A stretch of DNA of 64,000 bases, from positions 84,347-148,346 of the forward strand of contig NZ_FZOR01000019.1 of NCBI RefSeq assembly GCF_900188445.1, written 5' to 3'. The translations under genes and the position numbers were made by a program. Below are positions 35,284-43,762 of the stretch, one piece after another (the first letter of the stretch is position 1; each line of letters begins with the position of its first letter). The notes under the pieces were generated by a model. That model saw nothing but the letters and a program-made list of their open reading frames with translations. It was not told where the DNA came from and searched no databases. The stretch is from Actinomadura meyerae. GTDB taxonomy: Bacteria > Actinomycetota > Actinomycetes > Streptosporangiales > Streptosporangiaceae.

Positions 35284-36015
35284 TCAGCCGGGACGGGAGG
35301 CGTCGCGCTCCAGGCCGTCGAGGAGGGCCTGGAGGCCGAACGCGAAGGCCCCGCCGGGGAACGCGGTCCCGCCGGGGGACGCCGCCCCGCCGGGGGACGC
35401 CGCCCCGCCGGGGGACGCGGCGTCGCCGGTGGCCGCCGCGGTCCGCACGCGGGCGCGCAGGCGCGGGAAGCGCTCGGCGATCTCCCGGGCCTGCGCCAGG
35501 GACGCGTCGACGTGCTCGCGGCCGCCGCCGTTCCGGCCGAGGCCGCGCCTGACGGAGGCGGCGGCCGCGACACCGGCCGCGTTGCCGAGGACGTAGGTGA
35601 ACACCGCGGTGGCCGCCCTGTCTGCGTCCGCGCCGGTGAAGCCACCGGCCTCGTAGACGGCGAGCTGGTGCTCGTCATGTCGGGCCTTGCTCTCGCCGTA
35701 GACGACGTGCGCGGCGAAGACCTGCACGAGCCACGGGTGCCGGGTGAACAGCCGGTACAGGTCGGTGGCCATGGCGGTGGCGGCGGCGCGCCAGCCGCCG
35801 GCGCGCGGGTCGGGGAGCGTGAGCTCGCCCCAGACCCGGTCGGTGGCCAGCAGGACCAGGTTGTCCTTGCTCTTCACATGCCAGTACACGGCCGTGGCGG
35901 CGGAGTCGAGGCGCTTGCCCAGCGCGCGCATGTTGAGCCCTTCGAGCCCCTCGTCGTCGAGCAGCGCGATGGCGGTGCGGACGATCTGGTCCAGGGAGAG
36001 GGTGCCGCGCGGCAT
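35284..36015 (-). CDS. TetR/AcrR family regulator with TetR_C_1 domain
   Basis: A 243-residue repressor. The HTH is in LDQIVRTAIALLDDEGLEGLNMRALGKRLDSAATAVYWHVKSKDNLV (about residues 8-55), which includes the AVYWHVKSK recognition motif typical of TetR proper. The ligand domain follows, and the tail carries three or four ASPGGA-type repeats from an 18-base DNA repeat. It is next to the MFS gene and an inverted repeat lies just upstream, so it probably controls itself and the pump. Confidence 0.9.
   Translation of the reverse strand: MPRGTLSLDQIVRTAIALLDDEGLEGLNMRALGKRLDSAATAVYWHVKSKDNLVLLATDRVWGELTLPDPRAGGWRAAATAMATDLYRLFTRHPWLVQVFAAHVVYGESKARHDEHQLAVYEAGGFTGADADRAATAVFTYVLGNAAGVAAAASVRRGLGRNGGGREHVDASLAQAREIAERFPRLRARVRTAAATGDAASPGGAASPGGAASPGGTAFPGGAFAFGLQALLDGLERDASRPG
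35363..35416 (-). repeat. 18-bp tandem repeat in tetR tail
   Basis: The unit GCCGCCCCGCCGGGGGAC occurs twice exactly (35381-35398, 35399-35416) with a third degenerate copy at 35363-35380. It codes for the repeated Ala-Ser-Pro-Gly-Gly stretch. Confidence 0.75.
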
Positions 36016-36031
36016 GGACTCCACCGTATGC

Positions 36032-36056
36032 ACCACTTGCACACCGTTCAAGTGGT
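36032..36056. promoter_or_regulatory. Inverted repeat, probable TetR operator
   Basis: ACCACTTG at 36032-36039 and CAAGTGGT at 36049-36056 form a perfect 8-bp dyad with a 9-base spacer, 17 bases upstream of the tetR ATG. It fits an autoregulatory TetR site. Confidence 0.65.
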
Positions 36057-36101
36057 CACCCCGGCCCGCTCCGGCCGCCCCGGTCTGCCCTGGCCCCCGG
36101 G

Positions 36102-37874
36102 TCAGCTGAGCCAGAGGCGGGTGTAGTCGTAGCCGGAGGTGGTGGGCAGGTAGAGCGCGCCGTGGACGCGGGACGAGTGGAAGAGCGTCTGCGCCCGGTC
36201 GAGCAGCGGGACGATCACCGCGTCCTCCATGATCTTCTGATCGGCCTGCTGCCAGTAGCCGGCCGCGCGGCCCGCGTCCGGGGCGGTCAGGGCCGCGTCG
36301 ATCAGTGCGTTGACCTGCGGGTTGTTGTAACCGCCGTAGTTGGTGGAGTTCTGCCCGTAGCCGCGGCCGTCGAACAGCGGCTGGATGATCGACCGGCCGT
36401 TGTTGCCGTACCAGTCCGGCACCCAGCCGGGGGCGGCGATGTCCCATTCGCCCGCGCGCCCGCGCGCGGGGGTGCCGAGGGTGCCGGCGTAGAAGGAGCC
36501 GCCGGAGTCGGCGATCAGCTCGGTCTCCACCCCGCACGCGTCGAGATTGTCCGCGATCGACTGGGCGATGAGCTTGTGGACGCTGTTCGTCCGGTACGGG
36601 AACTTCAGCTTGAGCCCGGTGCGGCCCGTCCGGCCGAGCAGCTCCCGGCACTTGGCGGGGTCGCCGGTCTCGCCCGGCGTCGGGTAGTGCTCGATGGCGG
36701 AGTAGCCGGAGTTCCCCGGCGGGATCACCGTGTGCAGGGGCCGCGCCACCGACGGCCCGCCGACGATCTTGATGAGCGCGCTGCGGTCGACCGCGTACTC
36801 CAGCGCCTGCCGGACCGCCCGCTCGCCGAGCGCCCCGCGGTTGTTGGGGCTGCGCAGGTTGAACACCAGGTACGGGCTGCTGTTCGGCGTCTCCCGGATC
36901 GCGAAGCGCGGGTCGTCGCGGAGCCGGGGGATCGCGGACGTCGGGACGGGCTGGTCCCAGGCGAGGTCGGCGGTGCCCTGCTCCAGCTGCTGCTGGACGG
37001 CCTCCGGCGAGTCCTGCCCGAGCGTGATCCGGATCTTCGCGACGTGCCGCTCGCGCAGCGGGTCGGCCGCCGCCCGCCACGCCGGGTTCCGGGACAGCTC
37101 GTACGACAGGCCCGGCCGGTACTCGGTGATCTGGTACGGGCCGTTGGAGATCGTGTTCCGCCGGAGCTGCGGGCCGTCCGGGACGTAGGCGTCGTACTCC
37201 TTCGGCGCGGCGGCGGTGTAGGGCAGCGCCAGCAGGTTGAGGAAGTCGCTGGCGGGGCGCCGCAGCCGGAACACGAGCGTCCGGTCGTCCGCGGCGCGCA
37301 GCCCCTCGATCGCGTGGTCGCGCTGGTACGCCGCCATCGCCGCCGGGTCCTTGGCGTCGACCCGGGCGTAGCCGCGGCAGAACTCGTCCATCCCCTTGAT
37401 CGTCGAGACGAAGTAGCCCTTGCCGGACGACGGCGCCGCCGGGTTGCAGAGCCGCTCGAAGCCGCGGACGAAGTCGTGCGCGGTCACCGGGCGCGGCGGG
37501 TCGGTGTTCCACAGCACGCCCGTGCGCAGCCGCACCGTGTAGCTGCGGCGGTCCTTGCCGATGTCGCCGTTCTCGCGGGTCGGGACGCGCTCGGCGACGT
37601 CCGGCCGGACCGGCACCGTCTCCTGGAAGTCGTTGGACGCGCGCGTCCCGAACAGCGTCCGGGCGAAGGTGCGGGTCAGGCCGTACGCGCCGACGCTCGA
37701 CACCGACGCCGGGTCGAGGTGCTCGACGTCGGACGAGCCGACGATCCGCAGCGTCCCGCCCTCGCGGGGCCGGCCCGCGGCGGAGGCGTCGTCACCTCCC
37801 CCGGCGCATCCGGCGAGGCCCACCATCAGCCCCGTCAGCCCCACCGTCACCTTGTACATCTGGCGTGCCGTCAC
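36102..37874 (-). CDS. ABC transporter substrate-binding lipoprotein, family 5 (peptide-type)
   Basis: A 590-residue SBP_bac_5 protein that binds oligopeptides or similar ligands outside the membrane. The lipobox VGLAGC is near residue 25, followed by GGTLRIVGSSDVEHLDPASV, the DFVRGFERL and ISNGPYQI segments and a C-terminal lobe ending TTSGYDYTRLWLS. GTG 37874 is chosen because GAGGTGA is upstream and it gives a proper signal. No permease or ATPase gene is nearby, so it must work with components encoded elsewhere or as an orphan receptor. Confidence 0.88.
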   Translation of the reverse strand: MTARQMYKVTVGLTGLMVGLAGCAGGGDDASAAGRPREGGTLRIVGSSDVEHLDPASVSSVGAYGLTRTFARTLFGTRASNDFQETVPVRPDVAERVPTRENGDIGKDRRSYTVRLRTGVLWNTDPPRPVTAHDFVRGFERLCNPAAPSSGKGYFVSTIKGMDEFCRGYARVDAKDPAAMAAYQRDHAIEGLRAADDRTLVFRLRRPASDFLNLLALPYTAAAPKEYDAYVPDGPQLRRNTISNGPYQITEYRPGLSYELSRNPAWRAAADPLRERHVAKIRITLGQDSPEAVQQQLEQGTADLAWDQPVPTSAIPRLRDDPRFAIRETPNSSPYLVFNLRSPNNRGALGERAVRQALEYAVDRSALIKIVGGPSVARPLHTVIPPGNSGYSAIEHYPTPGETGDPAKCRELLGRTGRTGLKLKFPYRTNSVHKLIAQSIADNLDACGVETELIADSGGSFYAGTLGTPARGRAGEWDIAAPGWVPDWYGNNGRSIIQPLFDGRGYGQNSTNYGGYNNPQVNALIDAALTAPDAGRAAGYWQQADQKIMEDAVIVPLLDRAQTLFHSSRVHGALYLPTTSGYDYTRLWLS

Positions 37875-37980
37875 GTCTTCACCTCGGACACTCGGAACCT
37901 GGCGCGCAGTCACCGGCGGTGTCACAGTAGGGCCACAGAGTGACAAAGGGCCGGTACATCACCGTTTTCTTCTAGAAGTA

Positions 37981-38021
37981 AGGACGCCCTGACAGTGGAG
38001 TGTCCACTCTCAGGGCGTCCT
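37981..38021. terminator. Large hairpin after ino1
   Basis: AGGACGCCCTGA at 37981-37992 pairs with TCAGGGCGTCCT at 38010-38021, and AGTGGA/TCCACT add an inner stem separated by a C-C mismatch. It lies 56 bases past the ino1 stop. Confidence 0.75.
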
Positions 38022-38076
38022 TTGGGACTTTTGTGATCGGGCTCTCAGCGAGCCGCGATCGGCCGGTCGGCCGGGA

Positions 38077-39156
38077 TCAGCGCTCGACCTCGCCGCGGAT
38101 GAACTTCTCCACCGCGTCGTGCGCCTGGTCGTCGTTGTACTGCTCCGGCGGCGACTTCATGAAGTAGGAGCTGGCCGACAGGATCGGGCCGCCGATGCCG
38201 CGGTCCTTGGCGATCTTCGCGGCGCGCACCGCGTCGATGATCACGCCGGCGGAGTTCGGGGAGTCCCAGACCTCCAGCTTGTACTCCAGGTTGAGGGGCG
38301 TGTCGCCGAACGACTTGCCCTCCAGCCGGACGTAGGCCCACTTGCGGTCGTCCAGCCACGGCACGTGGTCGGACGGGCCGATGTGCACGTCGGCCTTCGC
38401 CATCTCGTGCGGGATCTGCGAGGTCACCGACTGCGTCTTGGAGATCTTCTTGGACTGGAGCCGCTTGCGCTCCAGCATGTTCATGAAGTCCATGTTGCCG
38501 CCGAAGTTGAGCTGGTACGTGCGCAGCAGCTCGACCCCGCGGTCCTCGAACAGGCGGGCCATGACGCGGTGCGTGATGGTGGCGCCGACCTGCGACTTGA
38601 TGTCGTCGCCGACGATCGGGACGCCCGCGTCGGTGAACTTCTGCGCCCACTCGGGGTCGCTCGCGATGAACACCGGCAGCGCGTTGACGAACGCGACCTT
38701 GGCGTCGATCGCGCACTGGGCGTAGAAGCGGTCGGCCTCCTCAGAGCCCACCGGCAGGTACGACACCAGGACGTCGACCTCGGCGTCCTTCAGGGCCTGC
38801 ACCACGTCGACCGGCTCGGCGTCGGACTCCTCGACCATGTCCAGGTAGTACTCGCCGAGGCCGTCGAGGGTGTGGCCGCGCTGGACGGTGACGCCGGTCG
38901 GGGGGACGTCGGCGAACTTGATCGTGTTGTTCTCGCTGGCGTGGATGGCCTCGGACAGGTCCATCCCCACCTTCTTGGCGTCCACGTCGAACGCGGCGAC
39001 GAACTCCACGTCGCCGACGTGGTACTCGCCGAACTGGACGTGCATCAAGCCGGGGACTCGCGTCTCGGGGGCCGCGTCCTTGTAGAACTCGACACCTTGG
39101 ACGAGCGAAGAGGCGCAGTTGCCCACACCCACGATGGCTACGCGCACCGAACCCAT
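38077..39156 (-). CDS. ino1: Inositol-3-phosphate synthase
   Basis: A 359-residue NAD-dependent enzyme that turns glucose 6-phosphate into inositol 3-phosphate, the first step to phosphatidylinositol and mycothiol. The NAD motif VAIVGVGNCASSLVQG is near the start, then VAAFDVDAKKVGMDL, SYLPVGSEEADRFYAQ and the catalytic block PIVGDDIKSQVGATITHRV with lysines. ATG 39156 follows AGAAGGAGC. It is 68 bases downstream of a padR gene and probably in its operon. Confidence 0.95.
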   Translation of the reverse strand: MGSVRVAIVGVGNCASSLVQGVEFYKDAAPETRVPGLMHVQFGEYHVGDVEFVAAFDVDAKKVGMDLSEAIHASENNTIKFADVPPTGVTVQRGHTLDGLGEYYLDMVEESDAEPVDVVQALKDAEVDVLVSYLPVGSEEADRFYAQCAIDAKVAFVNALPVFIASDPEWAQKFTDAGVPIVGDDIKSQVGATITHRVMARLFEDRGVELLRTYQLNFGGNMDFMNMLERKRLQSKKISKTQSVTSQIPHEMAKADVHIGPSDHVPWLDDRKWAYVRLEGKSFGDTPLNLEYKLEVWDSPNSAGVIIDAVRAAKIAKDRGIGGPILSASSYFMKSPPEQYNDDQAHDAVEKFIRGEVER

Positions 39157-39224
39157 CCGGTTGCTCCTTCTCTCTTGCGGAACATGTGGTGTTTCACCCG
39201 CCCCCGAAGGCGCCGGGCCGCGGC

Positions 39225-39848
39225 TCAGCGGCCCTCGTCCCGAGGCATGTCCTGATCAATTCGCTTGGCTGACTGTGCTTGCTGCTCCTGCTCGGCCCGC
39301 TCGCGCCCGATGAGCTCGTTGAGCCATCTCACCTCGCGCTCGACCGACTCCAGCCCGTGGTTCTGCAGCTCCAGGGTGTAGGAGTCGACGCGCTCGCGGG
39401 TTCGCGCCAGGGCGGCGCGGACGCTCTCCAGGCGCTCCTCCAGCCGGCTGCGCCGGCCTTCGAGGATCCGCAGCCGGACGTCGGCGCGGGTGTGCGAGAA
39501 GAAGGCGAAGTGAACGCCGAACCCCTCGTCCTCCCACGACGCCGGACCGGCCTCGGTGAGGAGCTGCTGGAGGCGCTCCTTGCCGTCGGCGGTGAGCTTG
39601 TAAACGATCTTCGACCGGCGGCTCTGCAGTGCCAGCGGTGTGTTCGCCTCGTCCGGACGGTCTTCGACGATCATTCCGTCCGTGAGAAGCTGCTTCAGGC
39701 ACGGATAGAGGGATCCGTAGGAGAACGCCCGGAACATCCCCAGCAGGGCATTGAGCCGCTTGCGCAGCTCGTAGCCGTGCATGGGAGCCTCGTGCAGCAG
39801 GCCGAGCACGGCGAGCTCCAGCACGCCCGCGCCCTTCCTGGCCGCCAT
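39225..39848 (-). CDS. PadR family transcriptional regulator linked to ino1
   Basis: A 207-residue PadR regulator. The winged HTH is KGAGVLELAVLGLLHEAPMHGYELRKRLNALLG plus YGSLYPCLKQLLTDGMI (about residues 5-60). A C-terminal long helix pair with ERLESVRAALARTRERVDSYTLELQ mediates dimerisation. ATG 39848 follows AGAGGGAACCGGG. The dyad directly upstream and the position in front of ino1 suggest it controls inositol synthesis and itself. Confidence 0.88.
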   Translation of the reverse strand: MAARKGAGVLELAVLGLLHEAPMHGYELRKRLNALLGMFRAFSYGSLYPCLKQLLTDGMIVEDRPDEANTPLALQSRRSKIVYKLTADGKERLQQLLTEAGPASWEDEGFGVHFAFFSHTRADVRLRILEGRRSRLEERLESVRAALARTRERVDSYTLELQNHGLESVEREVRWLNELIGRERAEQEQQAQSAKRIDQDMPRDEGR

Positions 39849-39887
39849 CCCGGTTCCCTCTCTCGCAGAGACCGATGTCTCGATCCG

Positions 39888-39919
39888 ATGTATCGAGTGA
39901 ATGTATCGACTCGATACAT
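39888..39919. promoter_or_regulatory. PadR operator: three ATGTATCGA half-sites
   Basis: ATGTATCGA at 39888-39896 repeats directly at 39901-39909, which forms a perfect 19-bp palindrome with TCGATACAT at 39911-39919. The site is about 40 bases upstream of the padR ATG. The rest of the 39849-40357 gap holds no gene; its right end contains the block shared with the second PBP gene. Confidence 0.75.
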
Positions 39920-40263
39920 CGACAAGATACGTACGAGGCCCCGTCCTGGCAAGTGGCGGTGTCACGGGCGGTGGTGCGGACGGGGTGCGGACGGGGTGCG
40001 GACGAGGTGGGTCCGGCCGGACGGGGGCGTCGAGCCGCGGCGGCGCGGGAGGCGTACTAGTCGGTGTGAGCACCGAATACGCCGAAATCAGGGTGTATGT
40101 GGCGGAAATATGTCAAAGTTGCGCCAGGAACCACCTGGCCCGTCACGGGGTCCCGGGCGGCTGACAGCACGGAAGGAGAACCCGGCCGCCTCCGCCGGAA
40201 GGGGCGCGGACCGGCCGGGATGGAACTTCACCATGCATGCGCTCCCCCCGCTCACCAGCCCGC

Positions 40264-40375
40264 ACAGTACTCTTCGGACGGCGCACGAGTCGCAACAAGG
40301 GCCGGAGGCCGCCCCGGGCCACTGGCAACAACCGTTGTCCCCTGTTGATGAGGTCGCGTGAGTAATCCAAGCCAG
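40264..40375 (+). repeat. Upstream block of PBP gene 1, shared with PBP gene 2
   Basis: The segments GCACAGTAC-CTCGGACG-CGCA and GTTGATGAGG-CGCGTGAGTAA-CCAAGCC, each with one or two changes, recur at 43690-43762 before the second gene. TACTCT (here) and TACGCT (there) could be -10 hexamers. GATGAGG serves as ribosome site. Confidence 0.65.
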
Positions 40376-43300
40376 CCCCGACCGGAACCCGGGTCGCAGC
40401 GGCCGGGCGGGCAGCAGAACCCCCGTCCCGGCGATCCCGGGCGTCCGGGCACCGACGACGCCCCCGGCGCGCCGCGGAGCCAAGGCCCCGCGGACGGTCC
40501 GGGCTTCATGGGCGGCCACGCCGTCCCCGGCGGAGGACCCGCCGCACCGCTGGGCGGTGCGGCGCCGACCGCGCCGACTCCCGCGATCCCGCCGGCGCCC
40601 CCGTCCCAGGGCCGCCACGCCGCCGGGCCCGCCGCACTCGGCCGGCCCGCTCCGGGCCAGCCGGCTCCGGGCCAGCCTGGAGCGCCGGGCGGACCTGGAG
40701 CACCGGGCGGTCCCGGAGCGCAGGGCGGACCTGGAGCGCAGGGCCAGCCCGGAGCGGCCGGCAGGCCTTCGGCGCCCGGCGGCCCGCCCGCGCTGCGCGG
40801 GCCGGGGCAGCAGGGCGCCTCCCCCATGGGCGGTGCGCAGCCCCCGCAGGGCGGGCCGATGCGGCCGGGTGGGCCGCCCGCGCCCGGCGGAGGTGCGCCG
40901 GGACGGCCCTTCGCGCCCGGCGGTCCGGGGCCCATGAGCGGGCCTCCCGGCATGGGCGGTCCGGCCGGAGCGGCCGGGATGGGCATGGCCGGGGCGGCCG
41001 GCGGGGCGGCGAAGCCCGGCGTCAAGGACAAGCTCAACGAGCTCGGGAAGACCGGGCAGGAACTCGCGGGGAAGCTCACCGCGAGGTTCCAGGGGAAGGG
41101 CGTCCGGGCGGCGAACCGGTCCGGCGGCCCGGCGGGACCCGGCGGCCCGGGCGGGCCAGGCGGTCCAGGCGGTCCCGGTGGACCTGGAGGACCGGGCGGT
41201 CCCGGTGGTCCGGGCGGGCCGGGGCGGCACGGGACGCCGCCGGGCCCGCAGAAGAAGGGCGTCCTCGGGCACCTGCGGTCCCGGGAGACCGGCTGGCGGC
41301 GGTACATCCCGTCCTGGAAGATCGTGGCCGGTGTCTGCGGGCTCGGCGTGGCCGCGTTCATCACGCTGATCTGGGTGGCCTACACGAACACGCCCACCCC
41401 CGCCGAGCCGACGGTCGCGGGCGTCGAGGACCAGGCGTCCATCTTCTACTACACCGACGGCACCGAGATCGGACGGATCGGCAAGAAGCGGCAGAGCGTC
41501 GAGCTGAAGCAGATCCCGCCCTTCGTCCAGGACGCGGTCCTGGCGGCGGAGAACCGCAGCTTCCGCACCGACCCCGGCTTCTCGATCAAGGGCACGACGC
41601 GGGCGGTGTGGGACAACCTGACCGGCGGGTCCGGCGGCGGTTCCACGATCACGCAACAGCTCGCGAAGAACTACTACTCCGATCCGAACAACCGGACGGT
41701 CAACCGCAAGTTCAAGGAGCTGTTCATCTCCTTGAAGCTGGAGGACAAGTACACCAAGGACGAGATCCTCAAGCTCTACCTGAACACCATCTACCTCGGC
41801 CGCGACACGTACGGCATCCAGGCGGCGTCCCGCGAGTACTTCGGCAAGGACGTCTGGGAGCTGAAGCCGGACCAGGCCGCCCTCCTCGGCGGGATCATCC
41901 AGAACCCGAACAAGGACGCGGGCCTCAAGGCGAACGAGGCCTACGTGAAGGCGCGGTACCAGTACACGCTCAAGGGCATGGTCTCGATGGGCAAGCTGAG
42001 CGAGGCCGACGCCGCGAAGTACATGCAGCGCCTGCCCAAGATCAGCAAGCCGGGCAGCGACAAGCAGCTCTACGGCGGCCAGCGCGGCTACATGCTGACC
42101 CGCGCGATGGAGGAGCTGCGCCGCCAGGGCATCGACCGCAAGGAGCTGACGACCGAGGGCCTGCGCGTCTACACGACGTTCGACCGCCGGCGGATGTCGA
42201 TGGCCAAGCGGGCGGCGGAGAAGACCGTCCCGCAGGTCAACCCGAAGAAGCTCGCCAAGAAGAAGATCCGCGTCGGGCTGGTGTCGGTGAACACCGCCAA
42301 CGGCGAGGTGATGGCCTTCTACGGCGGGCCCGACTACCTCGACCAGTCGTTCAACAACGTGTGGCAGGGCTCGGCGCAGGCCGGGTCGGCGATGAAGCCG
42401 TACGTGCTGGCGACGGCGCTGAAGCAGAACTACAGCCTGAAGAGCCTGGTCGAGGGGCGCTCGAAGACCCCGATCGGCCCGGACGGCAGCGTGGTCTCCA
42501 AGGACGACCCGAACGCCGTGATCGTCCCGAACAGCCATGACGTCGGCCCGGCGATCAACCTGATCACCGCGACGAAGGACTCGGTGAACACCGCCTTCCT
42601 CCAGCTGATGGGCAAGGTCGGCATCGAGGAGGCGATCAAGACCGAGACCGATGCCGGCATCGCGTCCGACCTGCTGACGCCGCACAAGTGCTGCCTGAAC
42701 CTGGCGCTCGGCGTCAACAACATCCGGCCGGTCGAGCAGGCCGCCGGGTACGCGGTGTTCGCCAGCGGCGGCGTCTACCACCAGCCGCACGTGATCCGCG
42801 TCGTCCGGTACAGCGACAACAAGCGGGTCCGGCTGAAGCCGAAGGTCGAGAAGCACCGCGTGTTCAGCACGAAGGTCGCGGCGGACGCCACGTACGCGAT
42901 GCAGCAGGTCATCAAGAGCGGTACCGCGACGGCGGCGGCGCTGCCGGACGGACGGCCGGCCGCGGGCAAGACCGGCACCACCGACCGGAACGTCTCGTCG
43001 TGGTTCGTCGGCTACGTCCCGCAGGTCTCCACCGCCGTGACGATCTACAACGACGCGGTCGGCCCGGACGGGAAGAAGAAGTCGGTCATCCTGCCGGGGA
43101 TCGGCGAGGTGGAGGGCGGTACGATCCCCGCCCGCATCTGGCGGTCCTACATGTCGAACGCGGTGCAGGGCATGGAGGTCCAGCCGTTCCCGCCGCCCGC
43201 GTGGGGCGGGATCGTGCAGAAGTGGGCCAAGCCGCCGGAGAAGAAGAAGGACCGCAGGCCGCCGTGGTGCGACAACCCGATCGGCCGGCACGACCCGCGC

Positions 43301-43534
43301 TGCCAGGGCGACGGCGGTGACGGCGGCGACCAGGGGAACCTCCCGCCGTGCCAGTCGCCGTTCTCCAACGGCGACTGCGACCCGAACAAGCCGCCGAGCA
43401 ACCCGCCGCCCCGCTGGTGGTGCCAGATCCACCGCGGCGATCCGGCCTGCCGGCGCGGCGGAGGGCGCGCCTTCGGCACCGCGGAGACCGAGCGCCTCGC
43501 GCCACTGGCCCCGCTGGGACGGCCGCCGGAATGA
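40358..43534 (+). CDS. Class A penicillin-binding protein 1 (transglycosylase/transpeptidase)
   Basis: A 1058-residue peptidoglycan synthase. The first 315 residues are cytosolic Gly/Pro-rich sequence with a GGP repeat block; a membrane helix follows near 321-340. The GT51 domain has the catalytic Glu in AENRSF (about 396) and GGSTITQQLAKNYY. The transpeptidase has SAMK near 677, SVN near 738 and KTGTTD near 870. The tail is Pro/Cys-rich. GTG 40358 start overlaps the end of a short upstream frame. A paralog follows 207 bases downstream. Confidence 0.94.
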   Translation: MSNPSQPRPEPGSQRPGGQQNPRPGDPGRPGTDDAPGAPRSQGPADGPGFMGGHAVPGGGPAAPLGGAAPTAPTPAIPPAPPSQGRHAAGPAALGRPAPGQPAPGQPGAPGGPGAPGGPGAQGGPGAQGQPGAAGRPSAPGGPPALRGPGQQGASPMGGAQPPQGGPMRPGGPPAPGGGAPGRPFAPGGPGPMSGPPGMGGPAGAAGMGMAGAAGGAAKPGVKDKLNELGKTGQELAGKLTARFQGKGVRAANRSGGPAGPGGPGGPGGPGGPGGPGGPGGPGGPGGPGRHGTPPGPQKKGVLGHLRSRETGWRRYIPSWKIVAGVCGLGVAAFITLIWVAYTNTPTPAEPTVAGVEDQASIFYYTDGTEIGRIGKKRQSVELKQIPPFVQDAVLAAENRSFRTDPGFSIKGTTRAVWDNLTGGSGGGSTITQQLAKNYYSDPNNRTVNRKFKELFISLKLEDKYTKDEILKLYLNTIYLGRDTYGIQAASREYFGKDVWELKPDQAALLGGIIQNPNKDAGLKANEAYVKARYQYTLKGMVSMGKLSEADAAKYMQRLPKISKPGSDKQLYGGQRGYMLTRAMEELRRQGIDRKELTTEGLRVYTTFDRRRMSMAKRAAEKTVPQVNPKKLAKKKIRVGLVSVNTANGEVMAFYGGPDYLDQSFNNVWQGSAQAGSAMKPYVLATALKQNYSLKSLVEGRSKTPIGPDGSVVSKDDPNAVIVPNSHDVGPAINLITATKDSVNTAFLQLMGKVGIEEAIKTETDAGIASDLLTPHKCCLNLALGVNNIRPVEQAAGYAVFASGGVYHQPHVIRVVRYSDNKRVRLKPKVEKHRVFSTKVAADATYAMQQVIKSGTATAAALPDGRPAAGKTGTTDRNVSSWFVGYVPQVSTAVTIYNDAVGPDGKKKSVILPGIGEVEGGTIPARIWRSYMSNAVQGMEVQPFPPPAWGGIVQKWAKPPEKKKDRRPPWCDNPIGRHDPRCQGDGGDGGDQGNLPPCQSPFSNGDCDPNKPPSNPPPRWWCQIHRGDPACRRGGGRAFGTAETERLAPLAPLGRPPE

Positions 43535-43689
43535 ACCGGCCGGCCGCCCGCCCCGAACCGTCCACTGGAAACTGTGGGGGTGTGACATGAAGCATGATCG
43601 CGAAATGCCGCACGCCAGCGGCCCCGATCCCGCGCGCCCGGCGGGCCGGAGGAAGGGCGGCCACGCCTCACCGGCCTCCGCAGGCGCGG

Positions 43690-43762
43690 CTGCACAGTAC
43701 GCTCGGACGACGCATAGCCGTCCCCCAGTTGATGAGGCCGCGTGAGTAACCCAAGCCGATAC
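43690..43762 (+). repeat. Upstream block of PBP gene 2, copy of the block at 40264
   Basis: Second copy of the duplicated leader described at 40264-40375, ending in the same GTGAGTAAcCCAAGCC start context. The 43535-43741 gap otherwise holds only a short frame (43587-43745) whose stop overlaps the PBP GTG. Confidence 0.65.

Noticed and set aside
40233..40361. Short frame ending on the PBP 1 start codon, as a gene
   Set aside because: No ribosome site or family, and it could be chance; kept as part of the PBP leader finding, not as a gene.
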